Below, piece by piece: positions 31,269 through 41,604 of a DNA stretch of 41,604 nt. The number at the start of each line of letters is the position of its first letter. Within the stretch, counting starts at the first letter, position 1. Both the position numbers and the translations under genes were made by a program. The notes beneath the pieces were generated by a model. It saw nothing but the letters and a program-made list of their open reading frames with translations, was not told the origin of the DNA and did not search any database. Source of the DNA: Saccoglossus kowalevskii (taxonomy: Eukaryota; Hemichordata; Enteropneusta; Harrimaniidae); the NCBI RefSeq assembly GCF_000003605.2, contig NW_003126885.1, positions 3,600-45,203 of the forward strand. The letters run 5' to 3'.

Positions 31269-34206
31269 CTGAGCATGAACCAAATTTTTATAAACGACCT
31301 TACATCGAGAGAGACTAGTGGCTTATGACTCTTAACGTTCAATATCTCTGGCTAAGTAGTTTTTTGTGCTATTTCAGGTTACTGTGTATAGAAAAGATGG
31401 ATTGTTAAAGTAAATAGCAATGGTCTTACGCAACCACGCATGTACCAAGTGATGCGATTTCATCGCAAACTGAGCTGCCTGATTTTGGCTAGAAATTGTT
31501 ATGAAAGAAATTACAAATCTGCTATCATGATCGAGTCGGAGGATGTGCATCTGAGGTACTGTCCCATTTATACTCTACAGGCCCGCCTTTTCTGGAGATC
31601 GGTACTGACCCACGATGAAGGGCAGTACCATGTATGGGGGATATCAGTATAACAAAATAATTTACGTCTTGTTATTATTGATTCGGCTTCGATCGGTTAC
31701 CTTCGGTGATTCACACACACTTTATTTCTAATTCGGCATTCGACACACCGAAGCAAACACATAGAGATTATGACGTTATTCTAGACCGTTTTCGAACGCT
31801 TTGGGGGCATCGTCCAAATTTTGAGGGCGCCCTAAATGTTTGTACCGAAGACCGACACCCTATCAATCCTCTGGAAATATTTCAGGACCGAGGACGTTAC
31901 ACATAATTAAATTGGCAATGAACTATTATTTTTACCATGTACACTTGTACCTACTGACTCTCACGACCGTACAAAGACGGCCATTAAACATGTTAATTCA
32001 TAGACAAGAAGATGGTTTATATAGACATTCTTTGTACATGGTAATCTGTGGTGCATTCAAAATCCAGAATAATTACGACGCAATTTTGTTAAGCCCTCTC
32101 CTTCAATGACGGCATGATGAGTTAAATTGGATTTTCTGGTGGTTTGAGGTACTCACTGTGTTTGGAAGAATATCTAGTTAGCGTCAATAGCAAGATGACT
32201 GCCACGAGTAGGAAATTTAAATAATTGCACAATCAATTTGTGATTGGTCTAAATTGTTTATCCTTTCGAGAACACCAAGCTCGCACTAAACAAACTCGGC
32301 TAAATGATATGCTGCACGAAGAGTGCAAATCCTGTACATTCTGCGCATGTCCGATTAGAGGGAATATTAAGGAACACTTAAGGAATATTGGTGCTACGCT
32401 AGTTTGCAGAGGGAGATCGCGTGTTAAATGTTAAAGTCATTGTCGAAAAAACACAGCCTCTTTACGGCACTGGCGACAACAAAACGAAAATTACATATAC
32501 TAGTCGGATTCCGATCTAATTGACCTCGTGTATCTCTCCTGCACGAGGCCAATTTGGGACCGATACACACAATAGTGACATTTCAACTGTTGTGATAGTA
32601 TTCTGAGGTAGAAACGCAAAATTAAACCTTTCCCAAAATGAAAATCGAGTGCTATAGTCGATTTCATCGTATTGGGGGGGGGGAATTATCTTTAAATAGT
32701 TTATCGTATTTAGGCTCATGGCCCATTTACTCTGAGCCTGAATAGTTTTAAAAAATAATAGTAAATTCCAATTCCTCTTCAATTTTAAATGCATGAAAAC
32801 AAAAAGATGATACACTATAAATGTTGGGTATTAATCTTGAATCTATTTGCCTCTCTATAAACGACCTGGATTCACATATAATCATGTGTACTAGGTTTAT
32901 CGTAGATAATTTGTTTGCCTGGATCATCTGGGGTTGTAGAAGACCATGTTATCACCTGTCAAACCATGTTCATTCCGTCCGTCGCCAAACTTGTGTGCGC
33001 ATGGTTTACAACGATAACTGAACGATTATGAACTTCAATCACAAATGGTGCAGTGAAAGAATTTAGAAAAAAACACACACGGACAATTGTATTTTCTTTC
33101 AGAACCGGCACCATGAACTTGATAACGGACACTATGACATTTTCATACAGTCTCGCTATACATGTATAAAACAGGTGTAAATGATCAATTGAAAACTCAG
33201 ACGTCAAGCATGGACAGAGAATAAAACATGAATGTGCCTCATTAGGCGAAACCTGGTAATTACTCTGGCCGTCTTATGCATTCAATAGAGAACCATCATG
33301 ATAAAACACACACTGCACTGTCCGCTCGCTTTATTAAAAGACTTTGCGAAGTACCAAATTATACTAGTGGACAGACAGTATGCACGGCTACTGTACGGTG
33401 CTAGATCATTAACATGGAGTGCATGTATGGCTCAATACAGAACTTTTAAAGATTAGACTAGTCGGTACAATAGAGCCTTATTCTGAAGCGTCATTCCCCG
33501 GTGACCACCAATAATTCCGTCGAATTACGGTGTATGCATGTCGTTACAATAATCCCAATTCCGGTTCATTCAAGCGTGAAATCGGCGTGAAACGGCTTAA
33601 AACACTAGAATATCCGTCATTGAAACCACTGTCATAATTATACGAAGCATGATTTGAAATAAATGGTCATAAATTAAAAACATCAGAAATCGTGGTATTA
33701 AAAAAAAATACCCAGCGAAGGTGAAGAATGGTCACAGCGATAAAGTTGATTCACCTCAGCGATATGTCATCGATATTATATTGCGTATGTACGAGTACGG
33801 CGTTGCTAGATGTAAATGTGTGCCACCTGTTTGGACGACACATTATCAATTATTCTGACAACTGTGCATTAGTGTGGAATAAAATAACCACGCGAGTCCC
33901 ACAATAAATGTGCGGAAGCGTATGTGCTCTATACATTATAATAACCCTTGTAAATTGATCTGACACCCCTTTGGTATAAACCTTAATACAATTATACAGG
34001 AAACTCGTGTGATCAGCATTTCTGATTTCACGATACGCGTACCAGGGTCTTACATCGCCTACACGGCCGCACTTGTCTGGCAAATGCGTGAGGGAAGTCC
34101 ATTTCAACATTTAAATTTTCATACCGCGCGGGAAGTGACATACAGGTACGTTCAGTATCGCTTGTTCCCGGTCCTGACGATGTATCATCTAAACTTTAGT
34201 ACATAC

Positions 34207-35002
34207 CTTTGGTAACGTCAAAATCCTTCGAAGATATTGTATTGGAATGTGTAATGTCATTATCAGTTGTCGGTTGTATGTTGATCACACGACGTTGAAT
34301 AACGGTATTCAGTGGTGTAGCCGGGATTATATCACTGTTATCATCATTGAGAAGTGACGGTAATGTGCAAGTATATTCCAGCTGTTGCTCAGACAGCCAA
34401 TGATCGGTATCTGTCGGCTGAACCTTGACCTGGAGGGTCTCGCCACGCTCATATTCTTTTCGTTCGGATAATATCGATGTTTTATCCGATGGTGCGGCTA
34501 TGTTCGCGTTATAATACAGACCATGCTTGTGGATTAGTTCCCGCTGCGGTATTTCGGAGTCCCGGTTGTAAATTGAAGCCAAATGAGTGTCTAAAGTCTC
34601 GTAGCTCGATATATCTGCTGGAAAATTAGTTAGATCCGATTCCAACTCTATAAATTCCCCTCCAGGTAATTTAATAATTTCGACATTACCATAAAAGTGA
34701 TTCTCCTCGGGTCCATCACGGTTCAGACGTTTCCGACTCAAATGTTTCTTCTCCTCACATGGGGTTGTTATCGTTGTTTTTCTCCCTCTTGAAGGTGCTT
34801 CTTTCCTGTACGTCCGTGTTTCCAATCCAGACACATTTTGGTTGATGTCAACTTCATTCAGCGTCATCCCCTTGCCATGTCCAGGGGCTGATCGTTGTCT
34901 ATTACCGGGTCGACGTCGGGGTCGGGACTGGTCGCTATTACATCCCCCATTAGCAGCACAAAGGTCGTTAATAATAAACTGTAGTTGGTTTTCCAGGTCC
35001 AT
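34207..35002 (-). CDS. Exon 1 of the long minus-strand gene (start codon to first donor)
   Basis: The frame opens with ATG at 35002; an in-frame TAA lies six bases upstream, so this is the first possible Met in the exon. It runs 265 codons plus one base to the donor AAAG|GTATGT, and exon 2's first two bases complete an Asp codon. The protein starts MDLENQLQFIINDLCAANGG, a short possibly helical piece, then a basic region (RPRRRPGNRQR, 27-37), a second basic patch (KKHLSRKRLNR, 85-95), a more ordered-looking stretch (VEIIKLPGGEFIELESDL, 107-124), and a Thr/Asp/Asn-rich tail. There is no signal peptide or membrane segment, so it is expected to be intracellular, possibly nuclear from the basic patches. 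No domain family is recognised. Exons may be missing from the 15-kb intron that follows, but direct joining to exon 2 is in phase. Confidence 0.82.
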
Positions 35003-36242
35003 TTTTTAAATCAACGCGGTCGTTAGTTTCACTTAACCGGCTACAGTAACAGGTACGCCGTGAGTTTGAAACAGTACCCCGTCCACTGATTGGCGGACAC
35101 ACCAGTTAAGGGCAGTGTGTAAATTAACAACGTCTTCTTGGGTAAAATCATGTCATACGGCTCTGGTCCTAGTTAAGAGCTTATGAGCTGACACTTGTTC
35201 CACATAGTTGTAGTTCCGTACTCTCGTTTGTTATTTAAATCATCGGTCTAGTATGTTATAATTATAGTGCAACTGGATTTGATAAAAGAAACAAAGCATA
35301 TACTCGTCCATTCTCCTATTGACGCTGCAAGGCAGGCGACTTTCCTTAGCACAATTCACTGACTCAACAGCCAATAGCCGCACCCATGCATCCACAGAAG
35401 AAGTTATAGCGATATTTGGCCGAACTCCGTGAGTCCTAGGTTACCATAACCACACTAACCATGCACCAGCCATATCAACTCCCTTTTCGTCAGAGGTGTG
35501 TCCATCCGCCCGTCCGTTCGTTCGTTGGATAAGTTGTTTTTCGATTCATTTAATTGGCAGTTGGATATTTGTAGCTGTCACCAGGATGAATCATATTTCA
35601 GACATGGGTCGATTCCATATTTGGCACGAAGGACCCGCACAATTTGACGACAGAATTCGAAATGTTCGGCTGTTAAACATTTTCTTTTGTTTGTGTATCC
35701 GAAGCCACGTTTCACTATATTATCACGTCATGTTCATGACTTTTTTACTGAAAACTTTCTACAGCCGACTTTGTTCAAGTATTAATAAAAAGAAAACAGA
35801 ATTTACACTTTGCTTTTTTCACCCTATTTAATATAGCAACTTTGCTGACTTATCCTAAAACTAATTACGCCCAAACAAGCGTTTAATCAAACTTAGTTTG
35901 ACGATCACATAAATGGTTGGCTTGCCAGTTGGCTAGTTCCCCATGTACGTTGGAGCCATTAAATTTAAAATGGCCGATGGGGACGGGGACTAGGTCATCC
36001 ATCGACAATGATTTGAACTTATGTTTTAACCTGCATATATCATACATCATTTAAACTGAAATTAAACCAAATTCTAGTCTGTCTGACAAAACTATAACCC
36101 AATGCGACATGCGGCTGCCATTGATGACATTTCAGCAAATCCGATGGGGACCGGTTCACTAGCGACGTTGCATCCTTATCCTGTAATGCCATGGACATTT
36201 ATCACTTTGTCTCGACTGAATTAATTTACTTGAAAAGTCCTG
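35003..36242. other. 5' flank of the long gene and 3' flank of the upstream candidate gene
   Basis: This 1.2-kb stretch should hold the promoter and 5' UTR of the minus-strand gene. I see no convincing TATA box or initiator and cannot place the transcription start. Minus-strand ATTAAA hexamers (plus-strand TTTAAT) at 35549, 35827 and 35882 could serve the upstream gene for polyadenylation, but such hexamers are common in AT-rich DNA. The plus-strand open frame at 35496-35831 has no supporting signals. Confidence 0.4.
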
Positions 36243-36421
36243 TCACTCCACTCTGATCAATGATTGCAATTGATAGAGGGTGCCGCGAGAACTCAGACAA
36301 TCGCAACGTGGACTCAGGTGTTCAGATAACGTGTTTAGAAGACTTTTCTGCTCCTGACTCAAGTTGCCATGATTAGTCGCGGTCTGTGGAGTCTTCATTG
36401 AAGACGACTTGCTGCAATCCA
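36243..36421 (-). CDS. Candidate terminal exon of a tandem upstream gene
   Basis: On the minus strand the acceptor TTATCGATACTATCAG is followed by two bases and 58 open codons ending in TGA. The peptide starts DCSKSSSMKTPQTATNHG and ends LYQLQSLIRVE, with a central SQEQKSLLNTLSEHL piece that could form a helix. Composition and a Ser/Thr-rich start look coding. It lies 1.2 kb upstream of the long gene's start codon on the same strand, so it would be the last exon of a neighbour transcribed in the same direction, entered in phase 1. Its other exons would be to the right, perhaps beyond the window. No family is recognised, and it may be a chance frame. Confidence 0.42.
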
Positions 36422-39400
36422 CTGATAGTATCGATAAATCTGATAGTTGAAAACGCCAAAAGAGAACATACATTCACTCAGTAAATACAACTACAATCTT
36501 ACAATAAACGTAGTAGTGTGCTGGTCGACATTGCTGTATATTCCGTGGATGTAATTCGGCAGAGGTGTTTTAATACCGGTTTAGTAAAAGACAAAAAAAA
36601 AAAGATCATATATAAGGCGCGATATTGACCATGATTTAAATATGTTCGCTGAGGAGAATACCGTCGATCAGAGCGTAGTCGACGCGGGACATAACAAATC
36701 CGGATTATAAAATGAAACCAATATCAGTAAGTGGGAGCAAGGGTCAACCAGACATAAAAAGATATATATGCCAAACTAAATAAATTGGCAATTAGTCATT
36801 ACCACCGTGACATAATATACACCAGGCAGTCATGGATGACGTATGGTACAGGGATAACCCAATTTGACTGCAGAGGATCAACACGCAGAATGGTATTAAT
36901 GAAATACGTGTACTTCTTTCTAGAGATAAGTATTTTCTTAGCCAGTGACAAATAATGGTGTATCCTTTGATTGGACTAAACGATAATGCACTACGATCGG
37001 ATCGAGGGTGGTATTAATCACGTGATCAGAGCAATTATCAATATTCGCTTTTAGGAGTCACCTTCGTGAATATGAGATTCATTCATCGCATCAAGTATCC
37101 GGAGCTCAATGAACATGGCATGCTTTTCTGAATATAAATATTGATTGATTGATTTATTGATTGGTTGAATGATTAAATGATTCATTGATTGATTGAAATT
37201 GTGAATTAATAGATATTCGGACGGATTGGTGTCATCAGTCTCAAAAATGTGCGCGTAGTTACATATTACAGATCATTACATTCTTTATGCGTTAATGATT
37301 TGTTAGACAAACATAGTCTGTCTATTTACCGACAATAAATCACTTCGTGGCGTGACTATTAGGACGAATTTCACCGACTGTCGTTACACGCTGTTCAATT
37401 GTAACTTTATTAATAATACGGTGAAATGTGTGGAGAGGATATTACATTGCAGTGTAAACAGTGGCGTAATAACTAGAGAAGTTGGTAAATTTGAACACTC
37501 GTCGACTTCGTCAGTGATGACTACTCCAATAGCAAACACGTGTGCGCCATGCATGAGAAAATAGTTATGAGATGCACCCACAATGCATGTACGTTTAACG
37601 TCCCCCTAAACTTGACATTGAAAATAGTCAAGGGCATCGAGACTCGGCGAATACCGAGGAGCGTCGCGTCGCCGTGTTAAAATATACACTCCAGATTTAA
37701 CGCGTAAAATAAATGCCACTTCCAAGTGCGCCACTGGTGAAACTATTAAACGTGCATTTTGAACAACTTGGGAAGCTCGACTTGAGTTCCGAGGATAAAA
37801 GCATTATTAATGGTTACTCGGTAACAGCATGATATGACATTGCCAATGGGTCACCTTTTAACAGAGCTTCGCAATTGAGACCAATTTGTATCTCCCTTTC
37901 TCATTGACGTCGCGGTGAACGATGTAGTTATCTCATAGTAAAAGAGCCGGGTCAGCCCGAGGTTCACTAAGAGAAGGACCTCTCATAAGGCGAGGTACGA
38001 AGATAGTTCTAACGAAGACAAATGGGCTCAGTTAAGGAGCAAGAAAGAATATATATATGTCGGGAAGAAAAATACAGTACTAACACGTTAAAAGCGTACA
38101 TTGTCTTTCACAATTTGGTCAAAAATATTAATTTCCTACAGTTCCCACCATGATGTCTACATACAAAAAAATAATTATTAATTGAATTATTGATCAAAAT
38201 ATCTATATCAACAGATATGACTAACGTATTGAGAAGTCATAAATTTGCATATGTCAGATTCAGCAACAAACCGGAAATGACGTTTCGCGCATTATTCACT
38301 TAGTTTTTAAAATACGTGACTCTATTAAAAGTCAACGATCAATAATCTCTGCTTGTGCTATTTATTCAGATTTATTCCCCACCTGGTGCCTTACGGCTAT
38401 TTGCAAAATCTTGTGTGTATAAAGTTTATCCAGGTGAATTTATAGCGACAAAGTGATCGTGGGTGCGTTGATTTACTCCTAGGGGCAGAAAAGAAGACGC
38501 GTAGTCAATTTATCACTATACGCCAAGTATTCAATTATAAAAACATCTTCCTTAGGCGAGGAATAACTCTGACAGGTGGTATATGGGACACCAGGGAAAA
38601 TGCGCATTACGTGACGCCCGCATATCACCACAGGTATGTGTTTCTTGCTGAGAATTGGAAGCGAGGATGTCCATACGCAAATAGTTACCCAATTTCATAC
38701 GAGAGCGCCAGAGTTACCCAGCATATATGGCGCGGAGTTGGCACGTGGTTAATTAAAACCAATAGTGTTCGCGTTCAGTTTGGAAGATCTTACTGAGTCA
38801 GACGGCGTGTCTCGACATTTTTCACACTTTTCATCGCTCCTTTGGCGCGACATACTTACTTTCTCGCTTTATCTTATCTCGCTTTATCATGTTTTAATGG
38901 CGATTTATGAGGTCAAATCTCACACAAGAAAGGAAATTGCGATTATGACCGTTCGGTTTAGTTCCAGGAGATATTTGAAGACGACTTGGATTAAATCTGC
39001 CCTTATTCGCACGTATGTTGCCATGGTATCGGATATAAAGGAAGATGCGGATATATACAGTTTATTGGTTGATAAAACTGTCCCAATTTCTTTGATTTAT
39101 TTCTGCTCACCGTGACAATCTTTTTAACTTGATTTCATCGTTTCCAGACGATAAATTTCTTTAGTTTTGTCAAGTAAGAAGAAACCACGGTTACCGTAAT
39201 GGTTGATTAATACTATTCAAAACGGGAGCCTATCTTGGGAAGAATATTTTATCGTGCTTGCACAAACTATTTCAACGTAAATTTTCATCACCAATTATTT
39301 AATCCCGATCTCATCGTGCTGGACGTATTATGACGCATCAATGTACGCCACGTTTATGATTGCTCGTCATCGTTGCAAGCTACGCATTGCCTTGGATCAC

Positions 39401-39559
39401 AGTCCTTCTATGACTGAGGGGCTGTGCTTGGATATATGTGTTGGGTTGAATGCTATAATAAAAGAACCAAAATGTTATATTAAACAATTTGGAGTAATTG
39501 TCAACAATGTTTCCGCAGCTAGAACAACAACTTGAAGAGCGCATTCGAACGAAGTTGGA
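36422..39559. other. Non-coding stretch with one simple repeat
   Basis: No reading frame here has convincing splice sites. The only structure is a simple ATTGATTG-type repeat at 37139-37197. If the exon at 36243-36421 is real, this is intron sequence of that gene. Confidence 0.45.
37139..37197. repeat. Simple repeat, (TTGA) type
   Basis: About 60 bases of imperfect TTGATTGATTGA and its variants (TTGAATGATTAAATGATTCA). It is microsatellite-like. Confidence 0.9.
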
Positions 39560-40260
39560 AACGGGGACTTATAATTCTGTGTCCGCCCGTCCGTTTGTCA
39601 CATTTCAGAAGCCTGTGGACCAAATGTGTTCATTCTTGTGCCTAGAACTTTATCTGGGACATGTGTCATGCAATGGTTTACTGACTGAATCCAATATGGC
39701 TGACTGGCAGCCATTTTGTTTTTTTGAAAATGGTATCTTATGCATGCTTTGTCAGTTTTTGTTCAAATATGGTACATATATTATACATGTTAGGATACAT
39801 GTCTATGACAATTTGTTTCGCGATTGGATCAAAGATGGCCGACTGGCAACCATATTGCATTGTGTCCATGCGAATATATCTCCGAGACTCATGAACCATT
39901 TTCATTCATATTTGGCACATACATTATACATATTGGAATAAAATGTTCATGCCAGTTTGTTCCATAATCAGATCAAACATGACCGACTGGCATCCACCTT
40001 CTTTTTTTGAAAAATGTTGTATTTTGGACAGGATTTGTCGGTTTTCGTTTTACATGTCCATGATCAGTCATTTCATGTTCGAAACCCAAAACTCTCTTCT
40101 AATGATACATGTTAGGATACTTGCCCAAGGGAATTAGTTTCACAATCGGACCAAAGATGGCTGACTGCCTGCAATCTTGCTTTTTGACAATACTATTATA
40201 TCAATTTGGATCCAAAAATGTATGAATAAGATACATATCCTGTTTAATTTCTGACCATAT
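39560..40260. repeat. Degenerate tandem repeat, 140-180-bp units
   Basis: The anchor ATGGCYGACTGGC or a variant occurs at 39696, 39835, 39980 and 40157, giving spacings of 139, 145 and 177 bases. Around each anchor recur TTTTTTTGAAAATG, TTAGGATACATGTC and AGTTTGTTCCATAATCAG-like strings. Repeats of this kind (NATGGCYGRCYGGCAGCCATTTTG) are common in marine invertebrate genomes. The open frames over this stretch (39498-39941 and 39943-40137) follow the repeat and are not called as genes. Confidence 0.72.
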
Positions 40261-40284
40261 ATTCACTCTCAATTACGATACTTT

Positions 40285-41604
40285 TGAATTTGTAAAACCA
40301 CGAATGACCCTCATTGACACAGCATCAGAAACATGTGTAAAACCACGAATGACCCTCGCTGACACAGCCTCAGAAATATGTGTAAGAACTACGAATGACC
40401 CTTACTGACACAGCCTCAGAAACGTGTGTAAGAACTATGAATGACCCTCACTGACACATCCTCAGAAACGTGTGTAAGAACTACGAATGACCCTCACTGA
40501 CACAGCCTCAGAAACGTGTGTAAGAACTATGAATGACCCTCACTGACACAGCCCCAGAAATATGTGTAAGAACTATGAATGACCCTCACTGACTTAGCCT
40601 CAGAAATAAATGTAAGAACTATGAATGACCCTCACTGACACAGCCTCAGAAACGTGTATAAGAACTACGAATGACCCTCACTGACACAGCCTCAGAAACG
40701 TGTGTAAGAACTATGAATGACCCTCACTGACACAGCCTCAAAAACGTGTGTAAAACCACGAATGACCCTCACTGACACAGCCTCAGAAACATGTGTAAAA
40801 CAACGAATGACCCTCGCTGACACAGCCTCAGAAACGTGTGTAAGAGCTAAGAATGGCCTTCACTGACTTAGCCTCAGAAACGTGTGCAAGAACCACGAAT
40901 GACACTCACTGACACAGCCGCAGAAATATGTGTAAGAACTATGAATGACCCTCACTGACACAGCCTCAGAAATAAGTGTAAGAACTATGAATGACCCTCA
41001 CTGACACAGCCTCAGAAACGTGTGTAAGAACTACGAATGTCTCTCACTGACACAGCCTCAGAAACGTGTGTAAGAACTATGAATGACCCTCACTGACACA
41101 GCCTCAAAAACGTGTGTAAAACCACGAATGACCCTCACTGACACAGCCTCAGAAACATGTGTAAAACCACGAATGACCCTCGCTGACACAGCCTCAGAAA
41201 CGTGTGTAAGAGCTAAGAATGGCCTTCACTGACTTAGCCTCAGAAACGTGTGCAAAAACCACAAATGACACTCACTGACACAGCCTCAGAAATATGTGTA
41301 AGAACTACGAATGACCCTTACTGACACAGCCTCAGAAACGTGTGTAAGAACTACGAATGACCCTCGCTGACTTAGCCTCAGAAACGTGTGTAAGAGCTAA
41401 GAATGGCCTTCACTGACTTAGCCTCAGAAACGTGTGCAAGAACCACGAATGACACTCACTGACACAGCCTCAGAAATATGTGTAAGAACTACGAATGACC
41501 CTTACTGACACAGCCTCAGAAACGTGTGTAAGAACTATGAATGACCCTGACTGACACAGCCTCAGAAACGTGTGTAAGAACTACGAATGACCCTCACTGA
41601 CACA
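40285..41604. repeat. 46-bp satellite or minisatellite, about 29 units, running off the window
   Basis: The unit is about GTGTGTAAGAACTACGAATG, then ACCCTCACTGACACAGCC, then TCAGAAAC: 46 bases, or 45 in the AAAACCACG variant. A distinctive block (TAAGAGCTAAGAATGGCC, then CTGACTTAGCC) recurs at 40841, 41207 and 41391, that is 366 and 184 bases apart, close to 8 and 4 units, showing higher-order duplication. There are no spacers, so it is not a CRISPR array. It continues beyond the right end. Confidence 0.95.

Larger units (their letters stand above)
19001..34206. other. Intron 1 of the minus-strand gene
   Basis: This 15.2-kb intron holds a partial duplicate of exon 2, an 18-base T run (20187-20204), a subfamily B MITE (22601-22748), a subfamily C MITE with the assembly gap (28783-29202), a degenerate subfamily B copy (29835-29954), a subfamily A MITE (30586-30730), and poly-C or poly-G runs near 22765, 25067, 30370 and 32674. 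A coding-like fragment ends with a stop at 31082. A possible phase 1-to-1 optional exon at 27041-27145 is discussed among the findings. The rest, including 20,300-22,600 and 31,300-34,200, shows nothing I can support. Confidence 0.6.

Noticed and set aside
39498..39941. 147-residue plus-strand open frame
   Set aside because: It runs through degenerate repeat units, and its residues repeat with the DNA unit (MADWQPF and similar), so it is not a protein-coding gene.

Overview
The window is animal nuclear DNA. It is AT-rich, has long introns with GT..AG borders, many short inverted-repeat elements, several tandem arrays and one 288-base assembly gap. There are no operons, rRNA, tRNA or CRISPR arrays. 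The repeats (TTAA-flanked MITEs, a hAT-type MITE, degenerate 'ATGGCYGACTGGC' repeats) fit a marine invertebrate, but I cannot name the phylum with confidence. No transposase or reverse-transcriptase reading frame is present, so all mobile DNA here is non-autonomous.

The main content is one minus-strand gene covering most of the window. I rebuilt it from splice sites and reading phase: exon 1 with the start codon (34207-35002), exon 2 (17874-19000), exon 3 (9705-9816), exon 4 (4257-4351), exon 5 (2535-2663), exon 6 (2257-2297), and a less certain later exon (876-935). All five junctions between exons 1 and 6 agree in phase (1, 0, 1, 0, 0) and give 766 codons that run on past exon 6. The product is not recognised. 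It is Ser/Asn/Asp-rich and looks mostly disordered, with basic patches, a KxTQT (LC8-type) motif next to a CxxC, an RRS site, and in exon 5 an RRRRGAMTSE motif that closely resembles the PKA type-I regulatory subunit pseudosubstrate. A 3' exon of a possible tandem upstream gene lies at 36243-36421.

The introns carry most of the repeats. Intron 3 has four 154-164-bp tandem copies, each with TGACGTC (6814-7480), plus MITEs. Intron 2 has a hAT MITE (11497-11653), a 92-bp tandem array (11952-12298), a 226-bp duplication (13115-13560), MITEs, and a 39-bp minisatellite of about 55 units (15437-17612) that is open on both strands. Intron 1 (15 kb) has a partial copy of exon 2 (19534-19625), several MITEs and the gap. 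The right end (39560-41604) is degenerate repeats followed by a 46-bp satellite that runs off the window.

Because its units are multiples of three, the minisatellite gives the longest open frames in the window, but nothing supports their translation.
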